A stretch of 64,000 nucleotides of DNA from Cycas panzhihuaensis. Taxonomy: Eukaryota > Cycadophyta. The notes beneath the pieces are model-generated. The model searched no databases. It saw nothing but the letters and a program-made list of their open reading frames with translations, and was not told the DNA's origin. Both the position numbers and the translations under genes were made by a program. This document shows, piece by piece, positions 11,219 to 22,500 of the stretch. The stretch lies in assembly GCA_023213395.1 (NCBI GenBank), contig CM041465.1, positions 65,603,741 through 65,667,740 on the forward strand, read 5' to 3'. The first letter of the stretch is position 1, and each line of letters starts with the position of its first letter.

Positions 11219-12645
11219 AAACAACTTTAGTATGTAGAATGAATATGCTTTAACAAGTTAAAATATCAATAAATCAATGAATATATATGATTTCAAATGC
11301 CCTTTAGAAAGTCAATCAACTAGGCATAATAAGGAAATAATCTTTTTTTTTTTAATGATAAAAGAACTTTTTAATATATGTATGCCTTTCAAATAAACTT
11401 TGGGATAAAGTGAATATAAGAGCACATATAAAGATCTTTTGCCTTAATAATAATGTAAATTGTTGAAAATGAAATATATAAAAGTAATTTTCACTTTGAA
11501 AAAATAACAATATAAATAAATTTTTAATAGAAAAATTAATATGCTCTGTAAAAGAAGGTTTGAATGATAACCTTAGGTTTGAGGAATTCAAAAGTGTATT
11601 AAATGATATCAGAATAATATAAAACTTTATGAGTATAAAGATAAACAAAATTTGAACTTGACGGAATTGACCGTTCTGAAAACGGGTTCCTAAAAATCAA
11701 GTCTTAGTGAATCAAAGTTACAAGCCTCATTTTGAGGCTAAACAGGAGTAGGGGGTCAAAATGCTAACAAAATACTTATAGAATGCTGTAAGGTGATCAA
11801 ATATTGTTTACAAAATTATTCAATGTACTTTCATTTGAGAATTAAAAAAAAATATATTAAAAAATGTGTAAAAATAGTAGATTTAGGGCAATAAAATACC
11901 TCTACTTTGAATGATTTGAAAATTAGTAAAAATATATCAAAATGTATAAAAATTATGTCAAATCGAAGAGAATTGAGTCAGCTTCCCAACAAAACTAATG
12001 GAATTAAAATCTAATACAAAATAAAAAAGTTATAGCAAAAATGGTAACATGTGTTTATATAAAAATGTTAAGAAACAGGCTAAAAACAACTAAATTCTCA
12101 CTTTTAACGATTAAAATACTAATGAAAATGAATTCAAAAAATTAAAATAAGAAGTGGTTATTGAAGTTTGTAGAAAGTAGATCGCTATAGAAGAAATCCA
12201 GGTAGAAAATAATTTACCAGTAATAAATTATGGTCGGTTCTAAAAGTGATTTTGTTAAAAGTGTGAAAAAGGCTAAAAATTTGAATGTTTGACATTAAAT
12301 TGGCCAAAACAGGGTCAAGTCGGCACCAAATTAGTCATATGACTAGTCAAACTTGCTGTACAAAAAATTTCTAATCTAATGGAGGTGGTTTCGTCTGAAA
12401 TCCATGCTCCAGTAAAGAGTTATGGTAAAAAAACGCTAATAACCCTATAAAAAATAAAAAATTTAAAAAAATAAAAAGGAAAAATGGTATAGAAAACTTA
12501 TTAACCCCCTTTGAGATGGAAAATGGTCACGTGATGACAAGATATGACCGAGGGGATAGCAGTCAAGGGTGCTAAACTCTTTAAACACCCAGATTTAAAA
12601 ATTTATACAATAAATTTTAATTTTTTAAACTGTATATTAAAACTA
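11219..12645. other. Element E internal region without coding similarity
   Basis: AT-rich non-coding leader of element E, upstream of gag in its own orientation. No family similarity or notable repeat found apart from short A-rich runs. Confidence 0.5.
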
Positions 12646-12822
12646 TATATATAAAAATGAAGACGGCTGCCGCTATGAATGAAGGCAGGCAGCGATGCAA
12701 GCTGGGCTCAATAACTAATGAATACACAAGCTGCATTACAAAATAAGATGGACGCTGATGTAAGATGGCTCAATAACCAATGAATACAATAAAAACAAAA
12801 GTCTATATAAATACGCTGTTAA

Positions 12823-12825
<3 letters not shown>

Positions 12826-12893
<68 letters not shown>
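12826..12893. repeat. Poly-A run joined to (TA)n microsatellite
   Basis: About 28 adenines run directly into about 20 TA units. An A tract turning into TA repeats may mark an old poly-A tail, but no retroposed body is visible immediately upstream. Confidence 0.9.
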
Positions 12894-12897
<4 letters not shown>

Positions 12898-13243
12898 GAA
12901 ATGTTGGCATTGCTGTCAACACCCATTGTTCTCGCCACAAATAGAACGTCCACCTAATGCTGTTGCGTCAATGCTACATTCGCCACTCTCCACGAATAGA
13001 ACGCCCGCCAAATACTGCTGCGTCGTAATGTCTTCCTAGGTGCGCGCCACTGCGACGCTGGGCTGTTATTAACCTAACGTCTTCCAATCTACGCGCCAAG
13101 TTGAGTGCTGCACAGTCACGCCACCGTACTCATGGCTTAACTTAGATAAACAGGAGGAACGCACTGTTAGAGCCTGTAGCCAAGTTCACACCGGTCACTG
13201 CTACGTTTCGAGGAGTAAAAATGCCAAGCTGCCGAGAAGAGAA
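12894..13243. other. GC-richer island of unknown origin in element E
   Basis: Clearly less AT-rich than its surroundings. It contains an imperfect ~70-bp duplication (AATAGAACGTCCACC... near 12942 and AATAGAACGCCCGCC... near 12996). It sits just upstream of the captured polymerase I fragment and could be host 5' or intronic sequence carried along with it. No reading frame is recognised. Confidence 0.45.
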
Positions 13244-13711
13244 TTACGTTGAGAGAAGCCAAGCAATTCAACTGAGAAAAAGCCTAAAAAGAAAAATAAA
13301 ATTGAGGCAAGCATGGCTATCACTAAAGGGTCAATGTTCGAGGTGCAATTTGCAGCAACAAAGAATACTCATATTTTATTACCTCAAATTGTAGAGAATA
13401 TTACAAAGAAGGTTTTTGTCCGTTCTGTATTAAATATTGACCGTTGCTCTGTGATAGACTATAATGGGGATCCTAATGTTTAAGCACTTTAGACAGATGG
13501 GATTAACTTTCAAGTCTTATGGATGCTTGGTGATGAACTTGATTTGAGTAAGTTAACAATAAATGATATAAATGCTACGCATGAACTGTACGGCATGGAA
13601 TCTGCTCGTGCCACTATTGTACGAGAAGTGAAGGGTGTATTTGATTCTTATGGAATATCTGTTAACAACCATCACTTGAGTTTAATAGTAGATTTTATGA
13701 CATTCAAATGA
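13244..13711 (+). pseudogene. NRPA1: Captured fragment of RNA polymerase I largest subunit
   Basis: One plus-strand frame reads a lysine-rich linker (K-P-K-K-K-N-K), M-F-E-V-Q-F, H-I-L-L-P-Q-I, R-C-S-V-I, T-D-G-I-N-F, then N-D-I-N-A-T-H-E-L-Y-G-M-E and S-A-R-A-T-I-V-R-E-V, and ends at H-H-L-S-L-I-V-D-F-M-T-F. This order matches the C-terminal part of the Pol I largest subunit (A190), where '(Y)G(V)EAARATIIREV...YGI.V..RHLSLIADYMT' is a signature. Two stops (TAA and TAG, the latter at an expected Gln) and an abrupt end after M-T-F-K show it is a dead fragment. It is antisense to element E. About 140 codons are contiguous, which suggests (but does not prove) capture from spliced RNA. Confidence 0.75.
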
Positions 13712-14010
13712 ATGATACCAAATGGCTCAAGACACTACACCTTGGTTATAGATGGGCTCAACAAGAGTTTTGGTAATTGAAAATACTAATTTCCTTTCTG
13801 AGAACTTATTAATTGATACACAATCTACAACCCAAAATAGGGGGTTGAAACCATTACAAGCTATGTTGATTTAGGATTGATAAGTAGGCGTACCTTTGTA
13901 TGGTTTAATTCTCTATTGGTTATAGGCCAAAAATGTACCATTCAAGTTTGCGATGTACCTCTGGTTATGATACAAGATAGAGCAAAAAATATTTTTTTGC
14001 ATTACCAGAA
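13712..14010 (+). other. Possible further captured sequence, unidentified
   Basis: A plus-strand stretch reads V-D-L-G-L-I-S-R-R-T-F-V-W-F-N and then C-T-I-Q-V-C-D-V-P-L-V at about 13862-13970. It looks protein-like, but I do not recognise a family. It lies between two captured fragments. Confidence 0.3.
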
Positions 14011-14380
14011 ATGATAGCTATTGAATCTCAGAAAATGCAAGCTATAGATGAACTTCTCAACCGGTGGGATGCTATTCATGTGTCTTCCTCATCAATTCCA
14101 ATACTCAAGAGAAGTTTTAGTGGGAGTAGGGCCAAAGGGTCACATAAGGAAAGAGACTTTTTCAAGAGCTGGATAGAGATAGAGATGGTTTGGCAACACT
14201 TAGTGATGTTGAAGAAGCAACCAGAAGGAAAAAACTTCCTTTGTTCTTTGCTTCTGAATTCTTAAGTTATGCAAAGAGACATTGGCTTTCAAGATCTTTT
14301 GGTTGGGATGATTTTTCTTCTGTAATAGCACTAAAAACAAATCTATATAAGTACATACCTTTCAATAGAATCTGTATTTA
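14011..14380 (+). pseudogene. Captured fragment resembling an EF-hand mitochondrial carrier (SAMTL-type)
   Basis: The first frame (14011-14170) reads S-Q-K-M-Q-A-I-D-E-L-L-N-R-W. After a one-base frameshift near 14165 the next frame reads E-L-D-R-D-R-D-G-L-A-T-L-S-D-V, an EF-hand loop with Asp at positions 1, 3 and 5. R-R-K-K-L-P, E-F-L-S-Y-A-K-R and S-R-S-F-G-W follow. The sequence 'LDxDxDG..TLxDLExAMRKRKLP..(Y)A.EF...(R)SH.FSKSFGW' is, from memory, the region preceding the carrier repeats in plant SAM-transporter-like mitochondrial carriers. No carrier repeat is present here. It follows the Pol I fragment on the same strand. Confidence 0.55.
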
Positions 14381-15181
14381 GCATATGTCAAATAAGCTAG
14401 ATTTTTAGAAATATATCTACGAAAAATAGCCAAATTTGTAAGTATATCTAGGAAAATAACCAGATTGTTAAGTGTATCCACGAAAGTGCATCAAATACAT
14501 GAAATATATGTTTATATTTAAAAAAGAACCAAATATTTCAAGGTCATGCAAAAATAAAAAATTTTCAAATATACTCAAGCAAGATATATCAAAAAATATG
14601 TGTTTTAGAACTAAAAAATAACTGAAGAACCTGGAACACGTAGCTATAGATGGCTTTATAGCTAAAAATAAGCTTTAAAAGCTTCTAATATATAGATTTA
14701 CAATGTATTCTTCTCCAAAAAAACTAAATATGCTCCAGAAATTATAGATCTGTAAAAACTTAAAAATATAGTCAAATAATATAATGAAAAATATAGATCT
14801 GAAATGAAATATAATAGACCTGAACTAAATGTAGCAGAAAATGCTGAAAAAAATTGATAAAATAAGCAGATCTTAAGCTAAATAATGTAAATATGACGTG
14901 AGTATAGCAGATCTATAATAAAAAATAGTAGATCTGAAGTAACAAATTGCAGATCTTTGAAGAAAACTTGATAACTTTTGTATGCAGCTGATGCTCTTTT
15001 ACAAATCTCTGAAAAATATTAAATAAGTAGACAAAAACTTATAAACTGTCAAAATATATGATGAATCTGTAGATCTAAAGAGAAAATAACTCAAATATAA
15101 GAATAAAACTTGAATGTATATAACTTGCTGCTGAAAATCCTGCGTAGATATGCACAAATCCTCACAGATCAGTAATCGTCT
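14381..15181. other. Element E leader, AT-rich, no coding similarity
   Basis: Contains many AGATCT/AGATCTG words (for example near 14747, 14868, 14911, 14929, 14952) but no recognisable gene. In the element's orientation it is the leader just inside the primer-binding site. Confidence 0.5.
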
Positions 15182-15195
15182 GCTCTGATACCAAA
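15182..15195 (-). other. Primer-binding site of element E (initiator tRNA-Met)
   Basis: The minus strand reads TTTGGTATCAGAGCA directly inside the LTR. TGGTATCAGAGC is the classical plant copia site pairing with the 3' end of initiator tRNA-Met. Confidence 0.85.
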
Positions 15196-15693
15196 TGTTA
15201 AAAATAATGTTTATAGGACTATGCTCTGATACCAAATGTTGGAAATAATGTTTGTAGGTCTATGCTCTGATACCAAATGTAGGAATATATACTAGCAAGA
15301 GAATAGGGCAGAACATATATCAAATAACTATAAATTAATATTGTATCAATACATCAATGTATCACAATCACAATAGCATAAACACATGAAAGTATTGTTG
15401 TTCAATCCATTATAGTAGAAATGAGCATTACAAATTTCTCATATGAGGGCAGTGTCTAAAGACACCAGGGTTGTACACCCCATAATATAAATAGTTTTGA
15501 GGGAGGAGGGAAACTCCTCAACCCCTGAATTTAAATTAATAATAAAATAATATAATTTAACTCAAATAAACTAACTCAAATTAACATTAACTTACCTTAA
15601 CTTACCTAGACATGTTGAGCATCACATGCCTAAATTGAGGTGCACAATCTTGGTAGGTAAGAGGGAGTTGAGTGATGACATTACATTCTAATA
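15196..15693 (-). repeat. 5' LTR of element E, with extra 41-bp unit
   Basis: It matches the 3' LTR but begins with two 41-bp units (15196-15236 and 15237-15277) where the 3' LTR has one. Each unit ends in a primer-site-like GCTCTGATACCAAA. It ends at a decayed CTAATA (TCCAACA in the partner). Confidence 0.8.
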
Positions 15694-16898
15694 ACTCCAA
15701 TTACTAAGATGGATATAATTAGAAGTCTCTTATCCTTAATTGCTCATTGAGGATGAGTAATATATAAAATAGATGTTAAGTCAACATTTCTTAATGGATA
15801 TATTAATGAAGAAATTTATATTGCACAACCTCAAGGATTTAAAAAAATAAGGAGAAGAATACTAAGTGTGCAAGTTGAAGAAAGCCTTATATAGACTAAA
15901 ATAAGCTCTAAGAGATTGATACTCTAGAATTAATAAGTATTTTTAGAATAAAGGATTTTAAAAATTCTCATCAGATCTAAACTTATATATATCAAAACTA
16001 TAGATATTTTAATACTTATAATTTCACTGTATATTGATGATCTTATTTATATAGGTAATAGTGATGAAATGTTCTAGGAATTCAAGGATGATATAAATTT
16101 ATAATTTGAGATAACGTAACTAGGACAAATGCATTACTTTCTTGGTATAAAAAATTGGCAAGGTGAAGAAGGAACCCACATGTCCTAGAGTAAATATGCT
16201 ATAGATATTAAAGAAATTTAACATGAGTGAATGTAATTCAAGTTTTACTCCTATTGAACTTAAATTAAAGTTAAATTAAAATAAAGATTCTATTTCAGTT
16301 AAGTTTACTATATATGGTTAATTGATAGGAAACCTGATTTACTTGACAAATATTTGACTTAACATAACATATGCAATGAACTTAACTTTAAGATACATCT
16401 CAAAACCAAAGGAAGAATATTAGGGAGCAATAAAGAGGATCCTTAGATCCACTAAAGGAATATTAAATTATGGACTTTGGTACATTCTATTAAAAGAATT
16501 TAAGTTGATATGATATTCATATGGAGATTGGGTAAGTGATATTAAAGAAAGAAAATCAATTTCAAGATATGTATTCAATGTTAGTTTGATATCAATATCA
16601 TGGAATATATAGAAATAACCATCAATTCTTTTTATATACAACAGAAGCAGAATATATAGTAGTTGAGTTAGTAGGAAAATAAATAATTTGGCTTAGAAAA
16701 TTTCTTGAAGAGCTTTATCAGTCTCAACATGAACCAACAATAATCTTTTGTAATAATTAAAGTATAATCCAAATGACTAAGAACTAAATTATATATAATA
16801 TAATAGGGCATATAGACATCATACATCATTACATTAGATAACTCATTTAGAATCAACAAGTTCAACTTCAACACTGTACAATAAAATATCAAGTAGTA
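15694..16898 (+). pseudogene. Copia #1 reverse transcriptase and RNase H (continuation)
   Basis: After element E the plus strand resumes P-I-T-K-M-D-I-I-R-S-L-L-S-L-I-A-H, D-V-K-S-T-F-L-N-G-Y-I-N-E-E-I-Y, L-Y-I-D-D-L (the Y-x-D-D catalytic box, near 16030), L-G-Q-M-H-Y-F-L-G-I, and T-E-A-E-Y (RNase H) near 16640. These follow copia RT-RNase H order and join the frame lost at 9999. It stops at I-K-Y-Q-V-V-K-I, the start of the terminal RNase H tail, where copia #2 is inserted. Confidence 0.85.
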
Positions 16899-16903
16899 AA
16901 AAT

Positions 16904-17193
16904 TGATAAAGCATGAGGATAGAGTAGAATAATTATAAAGTCACCATTATAAGCATAAAAACAAATACTAAATATTAGTAGTGTTCAAAAATACCTTTGG
17001 ATTAGAGGCTACTTATTTATAACTAAGACATTGGGATATATTTTGCCATCATATCGACATTTTTAATTCATAAAAATCATAAAGAAATTATGTACCTGTT
17101 GGCTCAAATACCTAGAGTTAGCTTTGGCAATCCCACAACATCCTTAAGTGGTGTGCATACTTAATTAATACGAAATGAGGATTAATCCTAATA
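16904..17193 (-). repeat. 3' LTR of copia #2
   Basis: Aligns end to end with 26593-26883 (TGATAAAGCATG... against TGATGGAGTATA...). The minus-strand purine tract GGGGAGAA (17194-17201) abuts it, as expected for a 3' LTR. Confidence 0.85.
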
Positions 17194-17229
17194 TTCTCCC
17201 CAATAATCGTCATTTCATATAACCTAAAT

Positions 17230-18932
17230 CTTATCTCTAAATTTATGGAATTTAATTTTCCTAAGTACCTTTATAAATATATCTACTATTTGGTCTTTTG
17301 TGTTGTAATAAACCAATTTAAGTTTACTTATTTGAACAAATTCTTGTATGAAGTGATGTTGTGTCTCAGTATGTTAAGTCCTTCTATGAAATGGTAGATT
17401 ACATATCATTTGAATAGTACTTTGATTGTCACACCATATTTTAATAGGACAATCCTATTTCATTTGAAGATCATGAAGTAAGCGATGTAGCCAAACTGTT
17501 TCACATCCACCTACCACTGCTACCTTATATTCCGCTTCAGCTATGGATAAGGAGATAATATTTTAATTCTTTGTACTCTATGCTATAGAGGATGAACCTA
17601 AAATAAAAGTGTATTTAGATATAGAATTTTTGTCATCAATATCACTTATCCAATCTAAATTTATATATTTAATAAACCTAAAATTTGATGAAGGTTTATA
17701 ATATAACTCATAATCTATAGTGCCTTTTAGATACCTTAGAATTATTTTAGCTACTTGCCAATGTGTAGTTTTATGATCTTACATAACCATTGACATAATA
17801 CTAACTTCATGCATAATATCTAGTTATATTGATGCCAAATGAATTAATCTACTATTCAAGTATCTATTCAAGGTAGGATCAATAGGGGTTGACTCATCAA
17901 GTTTGGACAATTTGATTCCAACTTCTATTGGTGTGGCCAAACCTTTGTAGTCATTCATATTGAACTTTTGGAGTAAGTCCAAGGTATATTTCCTTTGGGA
18001 AATGAAGATGCCATCATCATCTTACCATACTTCTAATCTTAGGAACTAATGCATTAGCCACAAGTCAGTCATTTCAAATTCCTTGCACATATCATCCTTA
18101 AACTTTTGTTATAGATGAGAGTTATTTTCTATGTAGACCAAATCATCAATATAGAGTCCTACAATCAATATATAGTTTCCCTTAATTTTGATGTATAAGT
18201 TTAGATCCAATTGGCTTCTCTTGAATCCTTAATCTTTAAAGTATTTATCTATCTTAAAGTACCATAATCTAGGTGCTTGTTTCAATCCACAAAATTCTTT
18301 TTTAAATTTGTACACTTTGTTCTCTTTCCCATTGACTTCAAAACCTTTTGGCTGCTAAACATATATTTCTTCTTCAATATAGCCATTAAGAAAAGCATGC
18401 TTGACATCCATTTGGTGAATAGTCTAACCTTTTTGGGCTACTAGACTTAACATCATTCAAACAATCTCCATTCTAGCAACATGAGTAAATGTTTCATTAT
18501 AATTAATGTATTCATTTTGTGCATAGCCCTTAGCAATAAGTCTTACCTTATGTTTATTAATGGACCTATTAGATCTAAACTTGGTCTTATAGACCCATTT
18601 AGTTCTAATGGCTATGTTGTTAGGAGGTAAATCAACTAACTCCCATGTTTCATTCTTAACTATAGAGTTATACTCATCGTGTATGGTGTTCTTTTATTTA
18701 TCCTTTCTATTTATCTCTTCAAAGGTGTGAGTCTTACAACATTCCATGACTTGGCTCATTACAGTGAAATTGACTCTATTTGAGTGTGTGGATCTCTTTT
18801 TAAAATTATTGTCTAGCATATTTCCTAGATCATGGTACCTCTGCACCCACTTTGGGAACCTTTGATTTTGTAAAAAGGTTCCAACATCATTTGGTCTTGA
18901 TTCTTATTTATGAGGAACATTTATAGTCTTAG
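17230..18932 (-). pseudogene. Copia #2 reverse transcriptase and RNase H
   Basis: The minus strand reads Q-M-D-V-K-H-A-F-L-N-G-Y-I-E-E-E-I-Y, Y-I-D-D-L (RT catalytic box, near 18145), F-I-S-Q-R-K-Y, then A-E-A-E-Y and a W-C-D-N-Q-S RNase H segment, and closes with the D-I-F-I-K terminal motif of copia RNase H. The 5' side is cut by solo LTR C. Stops are mainly at Gln, Trp and Arg codons. Confidence 0.85.
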
Positions 18933-18937
18933 GAGCT

Positions 18938-21751
18938 TATTTCCTGGCTTCTTGGAATGGATATGGATAGGTCGACTTAGGTAAGTGCAGGTATGCCTCC
19001 TCCTTTTCACCTTTACTATTTCTTTGGAAGGGTAGGTAGAAGCATTGCCTCATTGCATGATTGACTGCCACATTTGAGGGATCACCTTGCATTTATTGCT
19101 TGATCATGCTGTTTATCATACTTTTAGCCTATGACGACTCATGGGACCTACCTTTCCACAAGGTAGGCATCCCCATGGCACTCTACAACCCTTTGCACCA
19201 ATACCCTGATCTTGTATGACCCGCTCGTACCTTGATCTTGTGACCCCTTCATAACATTTATGGGAATCCTAACTTTTGATGCCTCATTTAGTCTAGTTCT
19301 CATGTCACTCGGACTATCCCTAGCCACATGGACAGGAGGGCTGGCCCCTCCTAGGCCTATCACACCTCTTTCTAGGGATCTCAGAACCTTGGCCATTACT
19401 ATTTTAGCATTCGAGTCTCATACCATTGTAAACTAAGCGGTACTGCGAAGTTTACCATGGTATCACAAAGTTTACTGTAGTGCGATTATTATACTTTATT
19501 TTTTTAATCTGCTGTGGTAATTCTCACTTTTTTCATAGAATTGCCATGTGGATAAGTGACCAACTCAGCCCTACCCAAACCCTAATTGCTCGATTAGGGT
19601 TAGGATGGGTATATATCCTGAAAAGTACCTCATTTCACATCTCTTAGTTCTCAAACATCACGTTCTACTACCATAATTCTACTCTCTTCCTCCTCTCCTT
19701 CATAGGTATGCCTACAACACTGTATTTTCTATTATTCCAACTCAAGATCCACCTGCAATAGCTCTGTCATGTGGTGGGAGACTCTCCTCTAAGTATTTCC
19801 AAGCAAGATCTCCTCATTTCTCCTTTAATTTCACCCAACAAGTGTCTTCTACAGCTCCACTCTGGGAAATACCCTACAAACCTTATAGGACCTACCCTCT
19901 TCTGCTAGTTATAAGGATAGATCTTCCCTCAACTTAGCCTAGCAGGTACCCCTTACCTTATTTTTATATTTTATCTTATATTTACTCCATTAGAGCTTGT
20001 TCAAAAGTGTATTTTTCTTCCCTTTTTATCCTTTGGCTATAGAAAGGTTTTCCCTTTCTTGTGTTTAGCTTTAAATACCTTGATCTCCTTCCCATTCTCC
20101 ATTGGTTTTCTTTAAGAAAGATGCAGGAGAGGGTTTACAAGGATTGGGTGAAGGGAGTAAGGTGAGATCCATCCCAGTTAGACCTACTCCCCAAGGGCAA
20201 ACCCCTTCCCATCCTTCCTCTCTTATGCCTATGCTTTCTTTGAGCTGGCTAGGAGAGGGTGGAATCCAAGCCTACACTGGATATCAGCATATGTAGCCCT
20301 TGCTGTGCTGGTTCTAGGCCTGCACTCTCTTCCTTTGGGTCCTCTCTATGCCCCTAAAATTTTCCAACATCCATTCGGACCTTCGGAAAAGCTTGCGTAG
20401 TGATTCACTGCCCATAGCGACTCAGCCACCTAGGCATCTCTTCTATGTCTTGCAGCATTCATCCTAATGCTTGCTCACTACTCATAGACTGTCATATAAC
20501 CTTTATCTTGCTGTATTTTGAGGCTGCATAGAGAACCATTTATAGATGGTTTTTCCATTATGAGGGTACTCCTTTCCTTCTTACTTGGTATGCATGTTCT
20601 TTCTTTGAGGAGAGCAGAATTATTTTTTAATAGTAGTTCCACTAACTTAAAATATAAAATTTTAGCATTCATATTATATCTTTGCCTATATAGTATCTTG
20701 CAGCCCCTTCTTGGAAGGGAAAATGCCTTGTGGTTACAGGTTTGAAGCAACATTCGTGAAGGGAAAGAATGTACGACTCTGGGTAAGTCTTCACCCTTCT
20801 TTCCTCTTCTGCTTTATTCGCTTTTTTGTATGTTTGCTAGTTTTCTTTGCTTTTCCCACTCCATTTTGTCCTTTATATGTGGAAGGTAAGGAAGCCCCCA
20901 TTTCTTACTTCAACTTTGGTTACACACCTACTAAAGGCGAGAGGGTGTACGTTGCATGCAAGTGAGGTTCTCCATCAACCACTACACTTCCCAGGTATGC
21001 ATCATCTCTCTCCTTTCACCCCTTTCCTTTTTATGCTCTTACCAAGTATCTATTGCATTTGTTTAATAAATTGCACAAAGGTAAAAAGGGTAATAAACTA
21101 ACTACTTACATTTGCTTTGCATAAGTGTGTTATGTGCTTGTTTTTATAGGAAAAGGGCATAATAGGGACTACATTCCTCCCCCTTTTTCCTATCTAGTCT
21201 GAAAGCACCCTTAGTTACATTTCACTTAGCATGCACTCTTGAATGCACATAACATACTTGTTTCTCTTTTTTTCCCCTCCTCTATCTTTTGTCATTGAAA
21301 AGAAAAGAGAGAGAGAGAGGGAGAGTAGCTCTTAGTCACCCTTTTTGCCATTCCTTCCCTTGGTTAGATTTGCCTTAGGCTAACTAGCCTAAGGGAAGCC
21401 TATCCACACTTGTCTTAGGCCCTTTGCCTATAGTCCACTGTTCCACATTCCTTTTCCATAGGAACCCTTCCTTTGAGGGTCTCTCCTCTTCCCTTCCAGC
21501 CATCCAAGGGTGGGAGGACCTTACCCTTTAAGACTATCCAAGGTATCCTTGTGTGTATCTCCCCTCTCGTATTCAAAAGATACTCTGAGGAAGTTGGGCG
21601 CCATTCACGGGTCCTGAACTTGTGCTCCGGTGTACAGACACCTTGTGTGGTGTTCACTTTTTCTTATAGGTTTCCATCCATACCCTAGCATTGGTTGTTG
21701 ACCACCTCAATTCCTACTAAGCATAGTGACCATCCCGCAGACGCGATTCCA
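18938..21751 (+). mobile_element. Solo LTR C, 2.8 kb, family of elements A and B
   Basis: The segment matches the 2813-bp solo LTR D (29386-32198) in reverse complement over its whole length and is related to the LTRs of element B. Ends are TATTTCC...(TG decayed to TA) and ...CGATTCCA. Flanks GAGCT (18933-18937) and GAGGT (21752-21756) fit a 5-bp duplication with one change. No internal region is present, so it is the product of LTR-LTR recombination. It splits the pol of copia #2 between RT and integrase. Confidence 0.85.
19577..19616 (+). promoter_or_regulatory. LTR C promoter: inverted telobox pair and TATA box
   Basis: AAACCCTAA at 19577-19585 is followed after a short gap by ATTAGGGTTA, then TATATAT at 19610-19616. 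A TATA box here fits the start of LTR transcription. The same arrangement is present in both LTRs of element B. Tandem ~20-bp repeats lie 130-175 bp upstream (about 19436-19480). Confidence 0.55.
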
Positions 21752-21756
21752 GAGGT

Positions 21757-22500
21757 AAATCAAATTCAACTATAATGCTTTTACCTTTATCTTTCCTAAT
21801 ATTTGGCTAGTAGAAATCATCTTCTTTGAATATTGTATCTCTGCTTTTGATGACTTTTCATTCTTAAGGATCATAGAGATTATAAGATTTTGGCATGTTA
21901 CAATATCTAATAAATATGCACTTTGTGATTTTATTGTCAGGTTTAGTCCTTTCTATTCTAAAATATAAGTAAAAGTAAGGCATCCAAATATTCTCAAGTG
22001 GTGAATGCTTAGTTTATGACTTGTCTATACTTCTTCTAGTGTCATCTACCTAAGGGCTTTGGTGGTACACCTGTTTAGGAGATATACTGTAGTATGGATG
22101 GATTCTACCCAAAGTTCATATCCCAATTTCTTATCCTTAAGCATGCACATAGCCATTTCAACTATGGTATAGTTCTTACATTTAACTACCCCATTCTATT
22201 GTGGAATGTAGTGGTTTGTATATTGTCTTCTAATGTGATGGTGGGTACAATAAGAATTAAACTCATTAAAAATAAACTCTCTCCCATTATTTGACCTTAA
22301 GGAAAGTATTTTATGGTTGTTTTACTTCTTCGCAAAGGTTTTGAAGTCCACAAAGTACTAAAATATATTTGATTTAAATTTTAAGAAGTAGACCCATGTC
22401 TTCCTTATATAATCATCAATAAAAGTGAGGAAATATCTTACTCCCCCTATAGATTAGACATCCATTGGACCACAAAGATCTGTGTAAATTAGCTGAAGTG
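21757..22500 (-). pseudogene. Copia #2 integrase core
   Basis: The minus strand reads Y-T-D-L-C-G-P-M (first catalytic Asp), F-L-T-F-I-D-D-Y, and a degraded S-N-N-G-R-E-F where 'SDNGGEF' is expected, so the second catalytic Asp is lost. Downstream frames are heavily broken up to the edge of solo LTR C. Confidence 0.75.

Larger units (their letters stand above)
10000..15693 (-). mobile_element. Element E: gag-only non-autonomous LTR retrotransposon with captured gene fragments
   Basis: Two ~0.46-0.5 kb direct repeats with TGTTGGA...TCCAACA ends bound 5.7 kb of DNA. On the minus strand the order is: 5' LTR (15196-15693), tRNA-iMet primer site, ~4 kb of non-pol sequence, a single gag-like frame, polypurine tract, 3' LTR (10000-10456). 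No protease, integrase, RT or RNase H is present, so it must have relied on another copia for movement. It lies within the RT frame of copia #1, which resumes at 15694. I see no clean 5-bp target duplication (GTTCT versus ACTCC differ only by transitions). Confidence 0.75.

Noticed and set aside
20102-21688. Several 64-91-codon open frames inside solo LTR C
   Set aside because: Short frames in non-coding LTR; not kept in solo LTR D or in B.
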